Positions 11,273 to 22,125 of a stretch of DNA of 64,000 bases are shown here, piece after piece. The translations under genes and the position numbers were made by a program. Source of the stretch: Mesostigma viride (Eukaryota; Streptophyta; Mesostigmatophyceae; Mesostigmatales; Mesostigmataceae). The DNA lies in assembly GCA_009746045.1 (NCBI GenBank), contig RPFO01000310.1:752234-816233 (forward strand), read 5' to 3'. How positions within the stretch are numbered: the stretch's first letter is position 1; each line of letters opens with the position of its first letter. The notes beneath the pieces were generated by a model that saw only the letters and a list, made by a program, of their open reading frames with translations, did no database searches and was not told where the DNA came from.

Positions 11273-11855
11273 TGTTATATTATAGGTTTCAGCTCGCAGT
11301 CACATGGAAATAATTAATGATTGTGTGCCGGTACTTAGCCATTTTGTGGTTCGAGGCGTTCGGGTTAATTCGGCGCATTGGGACTTAGCCGTTTTGAGGT
11401 TCGGCTGAATTTTGGCTTGTGTGATCCACAACGATTTAAGTTACGCTGTGTGCGTTATGCCTCGTGAGTTACGCCCTAGACTTTGGCTGTGCGGCACTGG
11501 TCCGGTACTGAGGTGCGGACTGGGATTCTGGGTACTGCCGGCTGGCGTGACAAGTGGCGAGATACTGGTGTGTGTCGATTGGTCGGTACTCGGCTGGTGT
11601 GTTGTAACGGAGATGTGTAACGGAGATGCGTTCCCAGGCTTGCGTCGGTGCCTAGCGCCGCAGGCTAGCCTAGCCGCCTGACAGACGATGATGATCCAAA
11701 AGCCAGCATTGTGTTGCGGCGGTCCAACGGTTGTTGCTGCTATGCTGGCAATGGCTATGGTTGCGCTGGTAAATTAAGCTGGGGGCTTGGCTCTGAGTTT
11801 GTAACCTGATTACCGTAAAATTATCATTTAATAAAATTCGAACTCGATTTTAACA
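11273..11855 (+). repeat. 5' LTR of element 2
   Basis: 583 bp, one substitution from 17497-18079. An AATAAA polyadenylation-like signal lies near 11830. The 89-codon open frame inside it occurs in both LTRs, has no known domain and is probably chance. Confidence 0.95.
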
Positions 11856-11895
11856 TGTACTAGGACGGGGTTAATTAATAAGGAAAAACGTAGCA

Positions 11896-12869
11896 ATGTC
11901 GGATCAAGAACAAGAAGAGACGGATTCGAGAAAGCGTACTGGGTGGAAGGATTTAAGAAATGAGAAGAATTTGATAGAGCTGTGCAAAACACGAGTCGGG
12001 ACAATTCCTCTTGATGCGGCAGTGACATTGGTAGAGGATTTCTGTGACAGGTTTGAGGCGTTTGTGGCGGATCATGCAGATAAAACCGAGGATCTGTATG
12101 GGCTATTCCGGGATGCCGGAATGTTTAGAGCCGACAACGCCATTCTAGTAAATTGCCTGCGCTCCTGCCGTGACGAGAAAATCGAGGGCGCTGCAATTGG
12201 AGGTAGGTTGCGTGCAGCACTTCTTGAATCGAAAGCATCTGCCAAGTCTCGTCATGTTGGCATTTATAATTGGGTGCCGAAGCGTCCCTACACACTCGAC
12301 CTTCTCGCTTTGAGAAATGCGAGAAACGAGAGTGTAAAGGATGGCATTCCGGTGGTGGAACTGGCGGTGGTGGACCGTTATGTTCGCAATGCCAAGGACC
12401 TTAATTTCCAGAATGCCATGGCAGCTCTCAAGCGTGAGAAAGCCGAGGATGATCTCAATAAGGCGATTGAGGTTATCACGGGCATTGTCGAGGGTGAGGA
12501 GAGGGACATGGTGGCCCAACTGCGGGCCCAAGGTAAGCTCAATGAGCTGGGTCTGATTTCCCCTGCATTACCGCCTGTCGCTGTGAATTCCATTCCTTCT
12601 TCTGGTGGTGCCCAAGGTGGTGCTGCTAAAGCGCCGGATGGGGGCAAGGTGGCCGCCATTGCGGGCGGTGGTGGCTCTAGCGGCGCGGGGCCCAGCGGGC
12701 CTCGGAGCAATGGGGGCCCGATGCGTAGGGGCAATAAGGGCAGCTTCAGCCGGTCGCAGCGCATGCCTGGGAAGCGATGGCAGCAAGGTAGACAGCAGCC
12801 ATACCCGCAGCAGCAGCAGCATGCACAACAGCCTGCAGCTGCGTCGCCGTATCAGCAGCAACAGCGCTC

Positions 12870-12916
<47 letters not shown>

Positions 12917-13128
12917 GGGCACAGCCGGCGGTGCATGGGGCATGCTTTGTGTGTGGGAAGTCGGGACACATGGCAGCCAATTGCTATCACAGGCACAAGG
13001 ACACTCTCCAGGCACGCAGCAACGCCAACTCGCAAGCACCAGCGGTGTGTCACAGGTGTGGGCAGCCAGGGCACTTTGCGAGGGACACTCACCTGTGCCC
13101 AGCGGCCCAGGGCGGTGGCCGTAGGTGA
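11896..13128 (+). CDS. gag: Element 2 gag
   Basis: 410 residues starting at the first ATG after the LTR, 41 bases in. The N-terminal half is helical and charged, the expected capsid region, with no close family I can name. A Gly/Ser-rich linker and then a glutamine tract coded mostly by CAG (about 12870-12915) precede a canonical CCHC zinc knuckle (CFVCGKSGHMAANC) near 12943. A second knuckle-like motif near 13045 has CxxC and His, but threonine where the last cysteine should be. It binds and packages RNA. The stop is TGA followed by CTA, a context known to favour readthrough, and pol lies in the same frame. Confidence 0.88.
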
Positions 13129-13284
13129 CTAGGTGAGGTTGGCATGCGGGCTGGTGCAGGGGAGGCCAGCTCGACCCCCCAGGTGTACTCACCCTACCTG
13201 GGTGCTCAGGTGGCGGTGCTAGCAGGCACTAGGGAGAAGGGGGGCCACCTGGAGCATGGGACAGCTGCATAAGGGGGAAGGGCA
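13129..13284 (+). other. Gag-pol spacer in the same frame
   Basis: Between the gag TGA (13126) and pol there are 47 sense codons and then an in-frame TAA at 13270. The spacer peptide has no protease motif. Reading through both stops, or a separate start for pol at ATG 13297, would be needed to express pol. Confidence 0.5.
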
Positions 13285-13296
13285 GTGTCTCAGGGG

Positions 13297-16200
13297 ATGG
13301 GGAATGAGTGGGTTGGAGGCGCTGCAGGGGGGCACACCGCAGCGGGCGGGCCGCCGGTAGGTGGTACCTCACCAGACCCTAGTTCAGCACATGTGAATGG
13401 TGCGGCGTGCGGTGAGGCAGCCGGGTCGCTCAGTGTACTTAACATGGCCACACGGTTACACAAAGCACTAGGGCATGGGCATGCGGGTGAGGAGTGGGCA
13501 GCCATGCTAGGGTTCACAGACTTAGTGGATATGTGCAAGCAGGTGTGGTTAAGGTGTCGCAAATGTCAGGAGCGGGCACCTAAACCGCACAAGTTCCATG
13601 CACGTAGGCCAGAGTTTGAGCGAGGTGTGGTGCAGTGTGATGTATTCATGTATGACGACAGAGACTACGTGCTTGCAGTGGGCAGGTTCTCCAAGTACAA
13701 GGTCATGGTGCCACTTGAGCGCAAGCTGAAGGAGCACTTGTGTGATGCATTGCGTCTCCTCAGGTCCAAGTTTGGTGTGGCATCTGTGTTGGAGTGCGAT
13801 CAGCAGTTTGAGTGCTGTGTGGGTGAGCCGGGTGTGGGGAAGATAGAACTTGCTGGGGTAGCTGACCACGAGCACCAGGGTCTTGTCGAGCGCCACATAC
13901 AGACATCGAAGCAGGTGATGGCATGCATGGAGAAGATGAGAACAGGCTCGTATCGTGAGAGGCTGGTGATCTGCAATGAGATAGAGCAATGTCTCAACAA
14001 CCGTGTAATGGTCAAGGTGTTGGGTGGGCAGGTGGCAGTCACGCCTAAGGGAGTGGAGATGGGCTTGTTGTCACCTGAGGCTGTGGAAGAGTACAGGGAT
14101 TATTTGAGCGATCGTTACGTGCGCATGGTAAAGATGGACCTGCGACGTGGACAGGTTTATGTGCCGTGCGTGAACGCCAGGGTCTGGGCCTACGCGGAGG
14201 GCAGTCATGGAAAACGGGGCCTATGGAGAGGTCCCGGTGTGGTCAAGGAGATCGATCCTGATCACATGCTTGCTTCGGTAGCGCTAGAGGACAGTTGCTA
14301 CGACAAGCTGCTAGCGTGGAAACACCTGCGCCCCTACTATGACGGGCTGGGGCCGCCAGACCCACCCGCTGAGGAAGGTGTTAGGGACCCCAGTGTGCAG
14401 GCTGGGGGTGAGGCGGGGGATCCCGGGGCTGCAGGGGGGGTGAGGGAGGGGGGTGGGCCTGATCAACCTACTCGCTCCCTTTCGCCGGAAGCTGGGTTGC
14501 CACCTTCCAAGGGCGGTCCCGCTAGCGTGGGGTCGGGCGGTTCGGGGGTTGCCCCAGCCGTTGACGACCAGGAGAAGCAGCGCGCCGCGGTACTAGCCCG
14601 CCTAGTGGAGCGCCTGCAGGAAGCTCGACGCGCTGCCACGGTGGGCGAGCAGCGGCAGTTGGGGGGCAACATCTCGCGGGCCGGCAAGGAGCGGGTGGCC
14701 GAAGGTGGGATGGTACCACGGTCCGGTGAGGCGGGTGAGCCAGCCGAAGGTGGGGTTGCACGGGCCGGCGATGCTGGGGCATTGACCGCAGGTGCGGGGC
14801 AGCAGGCTGGTGGCGTTGGCGGGTTGGCCGACGCGGGGCCTATATTGCCGAGTGAGGGCGATAGCCCCATGGACGACAGCGAGGCTGTCGAGGAGAGAGG
14901 TGAGCCAGGTGAGCTGGTGGCTGCGGTCTCTAAGCTTGCCAACTGGTATTCGGACGGGCTGGGTAGTTGTCGATTGGAAGTGGACACTGACGCGGTGGTG
15001 TGCTTGCTGGGTGAGGGAGTAGCCAGGCATCTGCCGTGCACTGCGTCCAGGTGGAGGTATGTGGAGGACTTCTCCGGGTTAGTGAGGATGCCGGTGCGGG
15101 GTGAGGTAATGCTGACGATCTTGGGGAGAGAGACGCCGTTTTGCGTGCTCGAGGGGTATGATGGACCCGCCATTTTGGGACTTCCTTTCCTGGACCATCC
15201 TGATGTGCGGATTCAGAGCTCATTGCTAACCCGAGTAGGTCACGGGTCGATAGAGCTACAGTCTTACAAGTCAGTCGAGCCTCTCAGTCGCATTTGCAGC
15301 ACAGTGGCTAGGCTAGCAGCACTGTCGGGTACGGAGGGTGTAGCGTGGGGCGCTGATCTCCCGCCAGCTGCTGACCTGGTTATGCCTGCATTACTGCATC
15401 CCAACAGCCTAGGAATCACTGAGAGGGACATAGCCGCACATTCCCCGATCACATTCCCTGAGCTTGTACTGCAGATGTCAACGCCTAGTGGGTTCTCGAG
15501 CTGGTGGTGTGCATTCCGTAAGGCACTTGAGGAGTGGCAGGGCTACGGGGTGTATGAACCGCTTGACACGGTGCCGAAGGGGGCTAGGGTGCTTCCGCTG
15601 AAGATGGTGCTGTCCCACAAGGTGAAGGCAGGTGTGGAGATCTGCTACGTGAGGCCGGTATCACAAGAGTTTGCAGGTACTAGCCCGCTGGCCAAGGAGG
15701 AGCTCTACACCCCAGGGATGGCATGGGACACGTTCAGGATGGTTAGCATGATTTTTCTTAGCTTTCTGGACGAAGGCAAGGACTACGCGTGTGCGTCCAT
15801 TGATGTCAAGCGCGCATTCCCTAACTCTAGCGAGGAAGTGGCGCAAGAGGTGTGGGAGGGTACTCCGCCTCTAGTGGTGCAGACGCCGCCGTTCTGGAAG
15901 GAGGTGGTCACGTCTGAGTTCATGGGTCTGTGCAAGGCTATAGAGGGTCTGCAGAGCGCGTCGATTGTTTGGAGGATAACCCTCATGCGTGCGTTGGGTG
16001 AGATCGCAGAGTTTGAGGTATCTCCCTACGACCCATCGTTGTTCGTGGCGCGGATGCCGTCTGGTCCTATGTTTGTACAACTGCATGGGGATGACTTGCG
16101 TGTCATTGCTTCGCGGTCAGCCTTGCATGCATTCTATGCTGACATTGGGCGGCGGTTCCCAGTGGGTGAGTTGCAGCAATTGGGGCCGCAGACGCCACGG

Positions 16201-17022
16201 GTGTTTTGCGGGGTGGTGCAAACCCTGCGGGTGGTGTCGGGTAAGCACCGGATGCACTTGGGTATTCCTGACAAGTACAGGGAGGAGCTCATGCGCGATG
16301 TGGAGGAGTTGTGCGCCAAGGGTTTGTGGAGCAGATTGCGTGGCAAGCTCGGCTGGATGGCAGCGGTGTGTGGGCCTGACCTGCTGGTGTTAAGCAGGAC
16401 TGTGGATGAGGTGTTGGCTCTCGTTTCTCCGTCTGTGATCAAGCAGTATGTTGCTGAGAGCCAGGGTGTAGTACTTTCTGGTTTGTCTCTTTCTCAGCCG
16501 ATTGTGTTGCATTGCTTTGCTGACACGTCTGGCGAGGGCAGGGAGCTCACCAAGACGAGAGCTCGCATGGGCGGCTTGTTTGTGCTCTCCAACCCCAAGG
16601 GCAATGGTTCGCTCTGTGGGTGGTACTCTAGGTTGTGCCGCAGGGTGGCAGTTGGATCGGATACCAATGAGTGTCGCGGGGTGTGTGAGTGCATCAAGGC
16701 GTCCCTGTATCTAGAGCAATTTCTGCGCTGGATGGGCAAGTGGCTGGATGCTCGTTTGGTACTGACCACGACTGTGCATACCGACAGTCAGCCGCTTGTG
16801 AGTTTCATTCTCAACAGCCTGTCCAGGACGCGCGACCTGGATTTCCTACTACTCAAGGAACTGTCATACGCAGTGAGCGTGCTTCATCTACCTGGGAAGC
16901 TCAACCCGGCTGATGCGCTGACCAAGCTGTTCGCTGGGGCGCGCGACCAGTATCGCCTCCTGCGGATGGTCATGGGGGGCTCTCTCGGGGATCTGCAAGG
17001 ACTGCTGGAGGGTTTGATGTAG
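13297..17022 (+). CDS. pol: Element 2 pol: integrase, retropepsin-like, RT, RNase H
   Basis: About 1241 residues from the first ATG; the frame is open from 13273. The integrase zinc region has two His (LHKALGH) near 13459 and CRKC near 13558. Catalytic acidic residues are near 13637, 13798 and 13888 (CDVF, CDQQF, VERH). An SH3-like tail (GKRGLW) is near 14210. A low-complexity Gly/Ala/Pro linker spans about 14350-14930. A retropepsin-like region follows, with VDTD near 14983 and PAILGLPFLD near 15170. Reverse transcriptase has IDVKRAF near 15799 and LHGDD near 16081. Copia-type RNase H starts near 16510 and ends with an NPADALTK motif. No stop or shift breaks it. Protease after integrase is not the usual copia order. 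Confidence 0.9.
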   Translation: MGNEWVGGAAGGHTAAGGPPVGGTSPDPSSAHVNGAACGEAAGSLSVLNMATRLHKALGHGHAGEEWAAMLGFTDLVDMCKQVWLRCRKCQERAPKPHKFHARRPEFERGVVQCDVFMYDDRDYVLAVGRFSKYKVMVPLERKLKEHLCDALRLLRSKFGVASVLECDQQFECCVGEPGVGKIELAGVADHEHQGLVERHIQTSKQVMACMEKMRTGSYRERLVICNEIEQCLNNRVMVKVLGGQVAVTPKGVEMGLLSPEAVEEYRDYLSDRYVRMVKMDLRRGQVYVPCVNARVWAYAEGSHGKRGLWRGPGVVKEIDPDHMLASVALEDSCYDKLLAWKHLRPYYDGLGPPDPPAEEGVRDPSVQAGGEAGDPGAAGGVREGGGPDQPTRSLSPEAGLPPSKGGPASVGSGGSGVAPAVDDQEKQRAAVLARLVERLQEARRAATVGEQRQLGGNISRAGKERVAEGGMVPRSGEAGEPAEGGVARAGDAGALTAGAGQQAGGVGGLADAGPILPSEGDSPMDDSEAVEERGEPGELVAAVSKLANWYSDGLGSCRLEVDTDAVVCLLGEGVARHLPCTASRWRYVEDFSGLVRMPVRGEVMLTILGRETPFCVLEGYDGPAILGLPFLDHPDVRIQSSLLTRVGHGSIELQSYKSVEPLSRICSTVARLAALSGTEGVAWGADLPPAADLVMPALLHPNSLGITERDIAAHSPITFPELVLQMSTPSGFSSWWCAFRKALEEWQGYGVYEPLDTVPKGARVLPLKMVLSHKVKAGVEICYVRPVSQEFAGTSPLAKEELYTPGMAWDTFRMVSMIFLSFLDEGKDYACASIDVKRAFPNSSEEVAQEVWEGTPPLVVQTPPFWKEVVTSEFMGLCKAIEGLQSASIVWRITLMRALGEIAEFEVSPYDPSLFVARMPSGPMFVQLHGDDLRVIASRSALHAFYADIGRRFPVGELQQLGPQTPRVFCGVVQTLRVVSGKHRMHLGIPDKYREELMRDVEELCAKGLWSRLRGKLGWMAAVCGPDLLVLSRTVDEVLALVSPSVIKQYVAESQGVVLSGLSLSQPIVLHCFADTSGEGRELTKTRARMGGLFVLSNPKGNGSLCGWYSRLCRRVAVGSDTNECRGVCECIKASLYLEQFLRWMGKWLDARLVLTTTVHTDSQPLVSFILNSLSRTRDLDFLLLKELSYAVSVLHLPGKLNPADALTKLFAGARDQYRLLRMVMGGSLGDLQGLLEGLM

Positions 17023-17496
17023 ATCTGGGCAATGGACCATGTGGCATGAGAATTTCAGGCTGGCAGGCGTTGGGACGCATTACATGTGGGCTGGGAATGA
17101 CCCCTGGATCGAGCCCATCTCAGGATGACCCAGTACGGTTGGATAACTCTATCTTGGTGGGGATGTACCTGATGGGATGGTCCTGGGTTGAGGACCTGAT
17201 CGGAGGCGGGGACTGTGGTTGGTGATGTGTGAAAGTCCGTGGGTTCAGGGTGTGGTTGGTGTTGGAGCCGAGGGTGGTCTTTTGATCAGTCTTGTATTCT
17301 CGCTTGCTTACTTGACTTACTGACAGATGCTGGTTGTACTACCAGGGCGTGAATGGGCGCCAAGTGAGGGGTGCGGACTCCCCTAGTACATAGCGTCCTG
17401 TGTTAGTGCTTCCTGGTGAGGTGTCTGTCGGTTACTCTCGAGCTGAGTGAGATAATGATTGGTGGGATGTGTGACTGCTCGGGAAAAAGCGGCTGG
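17023..17496 (+). other. Element 2 3' untranslated region
   Basis: No coding frame of note. It ends with the purine-rich GGGAAAAAGCGG close to the 3' LTR, a likely plus-strand primer. Confidence 0.6.
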
Positions 17497-18079
17497 TGTT
17501 ATATTATAGGTTTCAGCTCGCAGTCACATGGAAATAATTAATGATTGTGTGCCGGTACTTAGCCATTTTGTGGTTCGAGGCGTTCGGGTTAATTCGGCGC
17601 ATTGGGACTTAGCCGTTTTGAGGTTCGGCTGAATTTTGGCTTGTGTGATCCACAACGATTTAAGTTACGCTGTGTGCGTTATGCCTCGTGAGTTACGCCC
17701 TAGACTTTGGCTGTGCGGCACTGGTCCGGTACTGAGGTGCGGACTAGGATTCTGGGTACTGCCGGCTGGCGTGACAAGTGGCGAGATACTGGTGTGTGTC
17801 GATTGGTCGGTACTCGGCTGGTGTGTTGTAACGGAGATGTGTAACGGAGATGCGTTCCCAGGCTTGCGTCGGTGCCTAGCGCCGCAGGCTAGCCTAGCCG
17901 CCTGACAGACGATGATGATCCAAAAGCCAGCATTGTGTTGCGGCGGTCCAACGGTTGTTGCTGCTATGCTGGCAATGGCTATGGTTGCGCTGGTAAATTA
18001 AGCTGGGGGCTTGGCTCTGAGTTTGTAACCTGATTACCGTAAAATTATCATTTAATAAAATTCGAACTCGATTTTAACA
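17497..18079 (+). repeat. 3' LTR of element 2
   Basis: 583 bp, one base different from the 5' LTR. It is followed by the CCTAT duplication at 18080-18084. Confidence 0.95.
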
Positions 18080-18084
18080 CCTAT
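18080..18084. repeat. Target site duplication of element 2 (right)
   Basis: CCTAT, identical to 11268-11272. Confidence 0.95.
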
Positions 18085-18272
18085 ATGAGTGACTTGGTCA
18101 CACCGGGACGCTAGTTCTTGCGTGCACGTTCTCTTGGCACTGCGACCCTGTCGCCTGTGCTGCGTGCAGTCTTGGAAGTGACGTGACTTACGTCTGTGTT
18201 TCCTTGTTATTAATAAAGGCAACTTCCTGCAAGAACCATGGCGGAATTCGTGGCATTCTCACCCTCACAACT
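18085..18272 (+). repeat. 3' LTR of element 1, second part
   Basis: Identical to 4070-4257. It ends in AACT and is followed by CCTTG (18273-18277), the right-hand target duplication of element 1. Confidence 0.93.
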
Positions 18273-18277
18273 CCTTG

Positions 18278-18560
18278 ATGCACTTCTTATTCAGGGCTTG
18301 ACGTATAGCCAGGTAGGCAGCAGCGGGAGGCATTGCAGACCCGCTTGGGCATTCAGGGCATGTTTTGTTTTCACGGCCCCCGGCATGGGGGGGCCACACA
18401 CAACGCCATTGCAGGGCATTTGCCGGAGGCCATGCAGCTGCACTGCCGGTGGGCTTAATCGGCCCTTTGGTCAGGCGCTACATTGGCTTCCGTTCTGGCC
18501 TGCTGGCCCGTGACATCGCCCTGGCCCTCTGGGCGCAGGCCCGGGATTTTCACCTTGCGT
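18278..18560 (+). other. Candidate host exon after retroelement 1
   Basis: This continues the frame of 3424-3640 once the insertion is removed, as far as 18513. A second frame, open to a TAG near 18560, codes for an alanine- and leucine-rich stretch and could be an exon after the acceptor-like CATTGCAG near 18417. A donor-like CAG/GTAGGC lies near 18312. No family is recognised. Confidence 0.2.
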
Positions 18561-19538
18561 AGTTCCGGCATCAGGTCGGTGGCATTATGTTTTGACGCAT
18601 CAGTTTAGTCAGTTTTGACGCATTCAGTTTTCGTCAGTTGTTTTTCGGACATCAACCGACCTCGCCCATGTGTTGTGGCTCAGGGGGGGAAGGGCTCGAC
18701 TAAACCGAGGGTGAACCTGGGTTGGGACAAAGTTCCCCCCTAGCTAGTGTGGTAATGTTTGTCTTATTTACATGTTGTACATTATGTCAGCTATAAGTCA
18801 TGTAAGGAGATGTGGGTAATTCAGGGGCACAGCTGCTGTGGGCTGGTCCTGCGAATTCACATAGTGCGCTCAGCCCAGCACAGAGATGGCCACGTGGTCA
18901 TCTGGTAGACAAGTCTGTGGTATTCCACCTTACAGAGCTGGCCATCACACACATTGTAATAAACTTGACATTTTGTGGTGATCCATGCAAAGGACAGCAA
19001 GGCCAGAAATGGATTGGGCGATGCTGTGTATTTGGTCTGGTGTTTTTATCATGCTTGTTGGAGGTGCTAGTGATGCGGTGGAAATGACGTTCTCGACCAC
19101 ACATGCAGATGCATCATCTTCATTTTTTCGATGTGGAGAACCTGCTGCTTGCTTGGGCCACGCTCTTGTGGTCTATCTGTGCATTACAAACTTTCCCTAT
19201 GGTGTGGCACAGCAAGTAGCAATTGTTGGGATCACTTCATGCGTGTCTCCACTTTTCCTGGGGGCCAGGTGTCGCTGCCAGGTCTTGGAAGGTTGTGGGT
19301 GGTCATTCTCAACAAGAGGGGGGACAGGCTGGCATGACGTCTGCAGCCGTTAGTGAAGGGGATCTGTTTGACCAAACTGTGGCAGTGGCAGTCATCATGG
19401 ACCGTGGTGGTGCTGATGGGCGCAGGATAATTACTGCTGCAAGAGCATAGCTGGTTTTCTTGATGCTGCCGTATCTGAGCGCTGATTGGCTGCTGTACAC
19501 TGGGTTGTCATGTGACTTTTTATGGCTGGCGGATCCAG
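18561..19538. other. Non-coding, probable intron of kinase gene 1
   Basis: No supported gene. From about 19130 to 19538 it resembles the intron that precedes other ankyrin exons (for example 37220-37630), showing that intron and exon were copied together. Bases 19229-19538 match 40990-41305 of unit 2. Confidence 0.5.
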
Positions 19539-19637
19539 GAAAAGCATACTCCACTGCATTATGCATCAATGGGTGGGCATCTGGATGTCGTCCAGCATCT
19601 TATCGCAATCGGCGCAGATGTGAACGCCAAGAACGAG
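19539..19637 (+). CDS. Kinase gene 1, ankyrin exon e
   Basis: A 99-bp exon coding exactly one 33-residue ankyrin repeat (TPLHYAS, then LDVVQHLI and GADVNAK). It follows an acceptor GGATCCAG and is followed by donor GTCAGT. Both borders are phase 0. It matches exon 41306-41404 of gene 2. Upstream ankyrin exons of gene 1 would lie before the window, beyond the retrotransposon insertion. Confidence 0.75.
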
Positions 19638-20348
19638 GTCAGTTTATGTTGTCGTGCCAGTGGCAAGTAGGTCATGTGTTGTTTCTAAAGGTCGCGTAGC
19701 TTTTGAGCAAGCCAGCGCATACGCATATGTGTGATGCTCAAAGGATATCTAGACAGCACACTTGCCAGGCATTGTCCGCATTTGCATGCTCTTAAATGGT
19801 ACCGATCTGCCTATCAGTGCATAAATGATAGTCACCAGTATAGCTTTGAATAACTAGGCCGACAAGGTATGGGAGTTGCCAGCTCCGGCTGTATATTCTA
19901 GGTTTGCTGACAGCTGGTACTCAAGATATGCTCTACCCCATAATGCTTGTTCACTTGTGGCGTACATTTTAAGGTTTATATACTTTTTCCAGGACCCACA
20001 AGCCCTTCTAAGATTCCTTTGTAGCAATGGTGATGCAAGTGCCTGGGCATCGTGGCTGGGTTCTAGTTCCAATTCATTCTGAGAGAATGCCATCAGCTCG
20101 ATTGCTCACAAAAGTCGCAAGGTTTCTTTTATCTAAGAACATGCCAATCACTGCCTTGACTTGCCCCCGTCCCTTCCCCTCCCCCCCCCTCCCCATTTAT
20201 GACATGCTTTCTTTTGTGTACTGTAGCGTAGGTGGCCCAATGCCTTGGCATACTGTAGTGGGCAGTGCTTATGAAGAATTCAATCAAGATTGCAGGTTGT
20301 GAAGCAACAATTTGAAACCCGCCCTTAGTTAAGCCTATTGGTCGCTTT
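19638..20348. other. Intron of gene 1, first part
   Basis: Non-coding, matched by 41405-42134 and partly by 59569-59940. It contains a C-rich pyrimidine run near 20165-20200. Confidence 0.6.
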
Positions 20349-21835
<1,487 letters not shown>

Positions 21836-21951
21836 CGCCCCTCATCCTCCACTGCCGTGGCATACGTTGTCTATGGGCCCATTAGCCTGATGAGGGGTCT
21901 CAACCTAATGTCCGATATGCCATCTGCTAACAAATTATGTACCAACTGCAG

Positions 21952-22125
21952 AGGGGGGAAACGCCGCTGGATCTTGCCGAGCAATGGAACGAAACGGACG
22001 TGGCACAGATGTTGCGTCATGCTGCAGCCAAGCCAACAGTGGCCCAACCACGGGTGCAACAGCCACCTGCCGCACCAAACAAGCCACAGGTGCAGCACCT
22101 GACCGACCCAGCTGAGGGAAAAGCA
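21952..22125 (+). CDS. Kinase gene 1, ankyrin cap and linker exon f
   Basis: 58 codons between acceptor CAACTGCAG and donor GTGAGT, phase 0 at both ends. The first half is a capping ankyrin repeat (RGETPLDLAE, then DVAQMLRHA). The second half is a Pro/Gln/Ala-rich linker that leads into the coiled coil of the long exon. Conserved at 42554-42727 and 60425-60598. Confidence 0.75.

Larger units (their letters stand above)
11273..18079 (+). mobile_element. Element 2: intact, very young copia-type LTR retrotransposon
   Basis: 6807 bp with 583-bp LTRs beginning TGTTATAT and ending TTAACA, flanked by a perfect CCTAT duplication. The LTRs differ at one base (near 11522 versus 17746). Gag and pol are both open. 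The RT and RNase H are copia-type and related to element 1, but the two elements are clearly different families: there is no nucleotide match between their LTRs, and only element 1 has the extra ORF. It is probably still able to move. Confidence 0.95.
3641..18272 (+). mobile_element. Element 1: copia-type LTR retrotransposon, interrupted by element 2
   Basis: The outer element spans 3641-11272 and resumes at 18085-18272. It has 617-bp LTRs, an extra ORF, gag with a CCHC knuckle, and pol with integrase, retropepsin-like, copia-type reverse transcriptase and RNase H regions. The two LTRs differ at two bases only (near 3693 and 4002), so insertion was recent. The LTRs begin AGTT and end AACT rather than TG/CA. 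Element 2 lies within the 3' LTR. The element sits in what is probably an intron of kinase gene 1, in the same orientation as that gene. Confidence 0.93.

Noticed and set aside
11412-11681. 89-codon frame inside the element 2 LTR
   Set aside because: Present in both LTRs only because they are copies, with no domain and no start context.
12568-13092. Minus-strand leucine-rich frame opposite element 2 gag
   Set aside because: The leucine run is the complement of the CAG glutamine tract.
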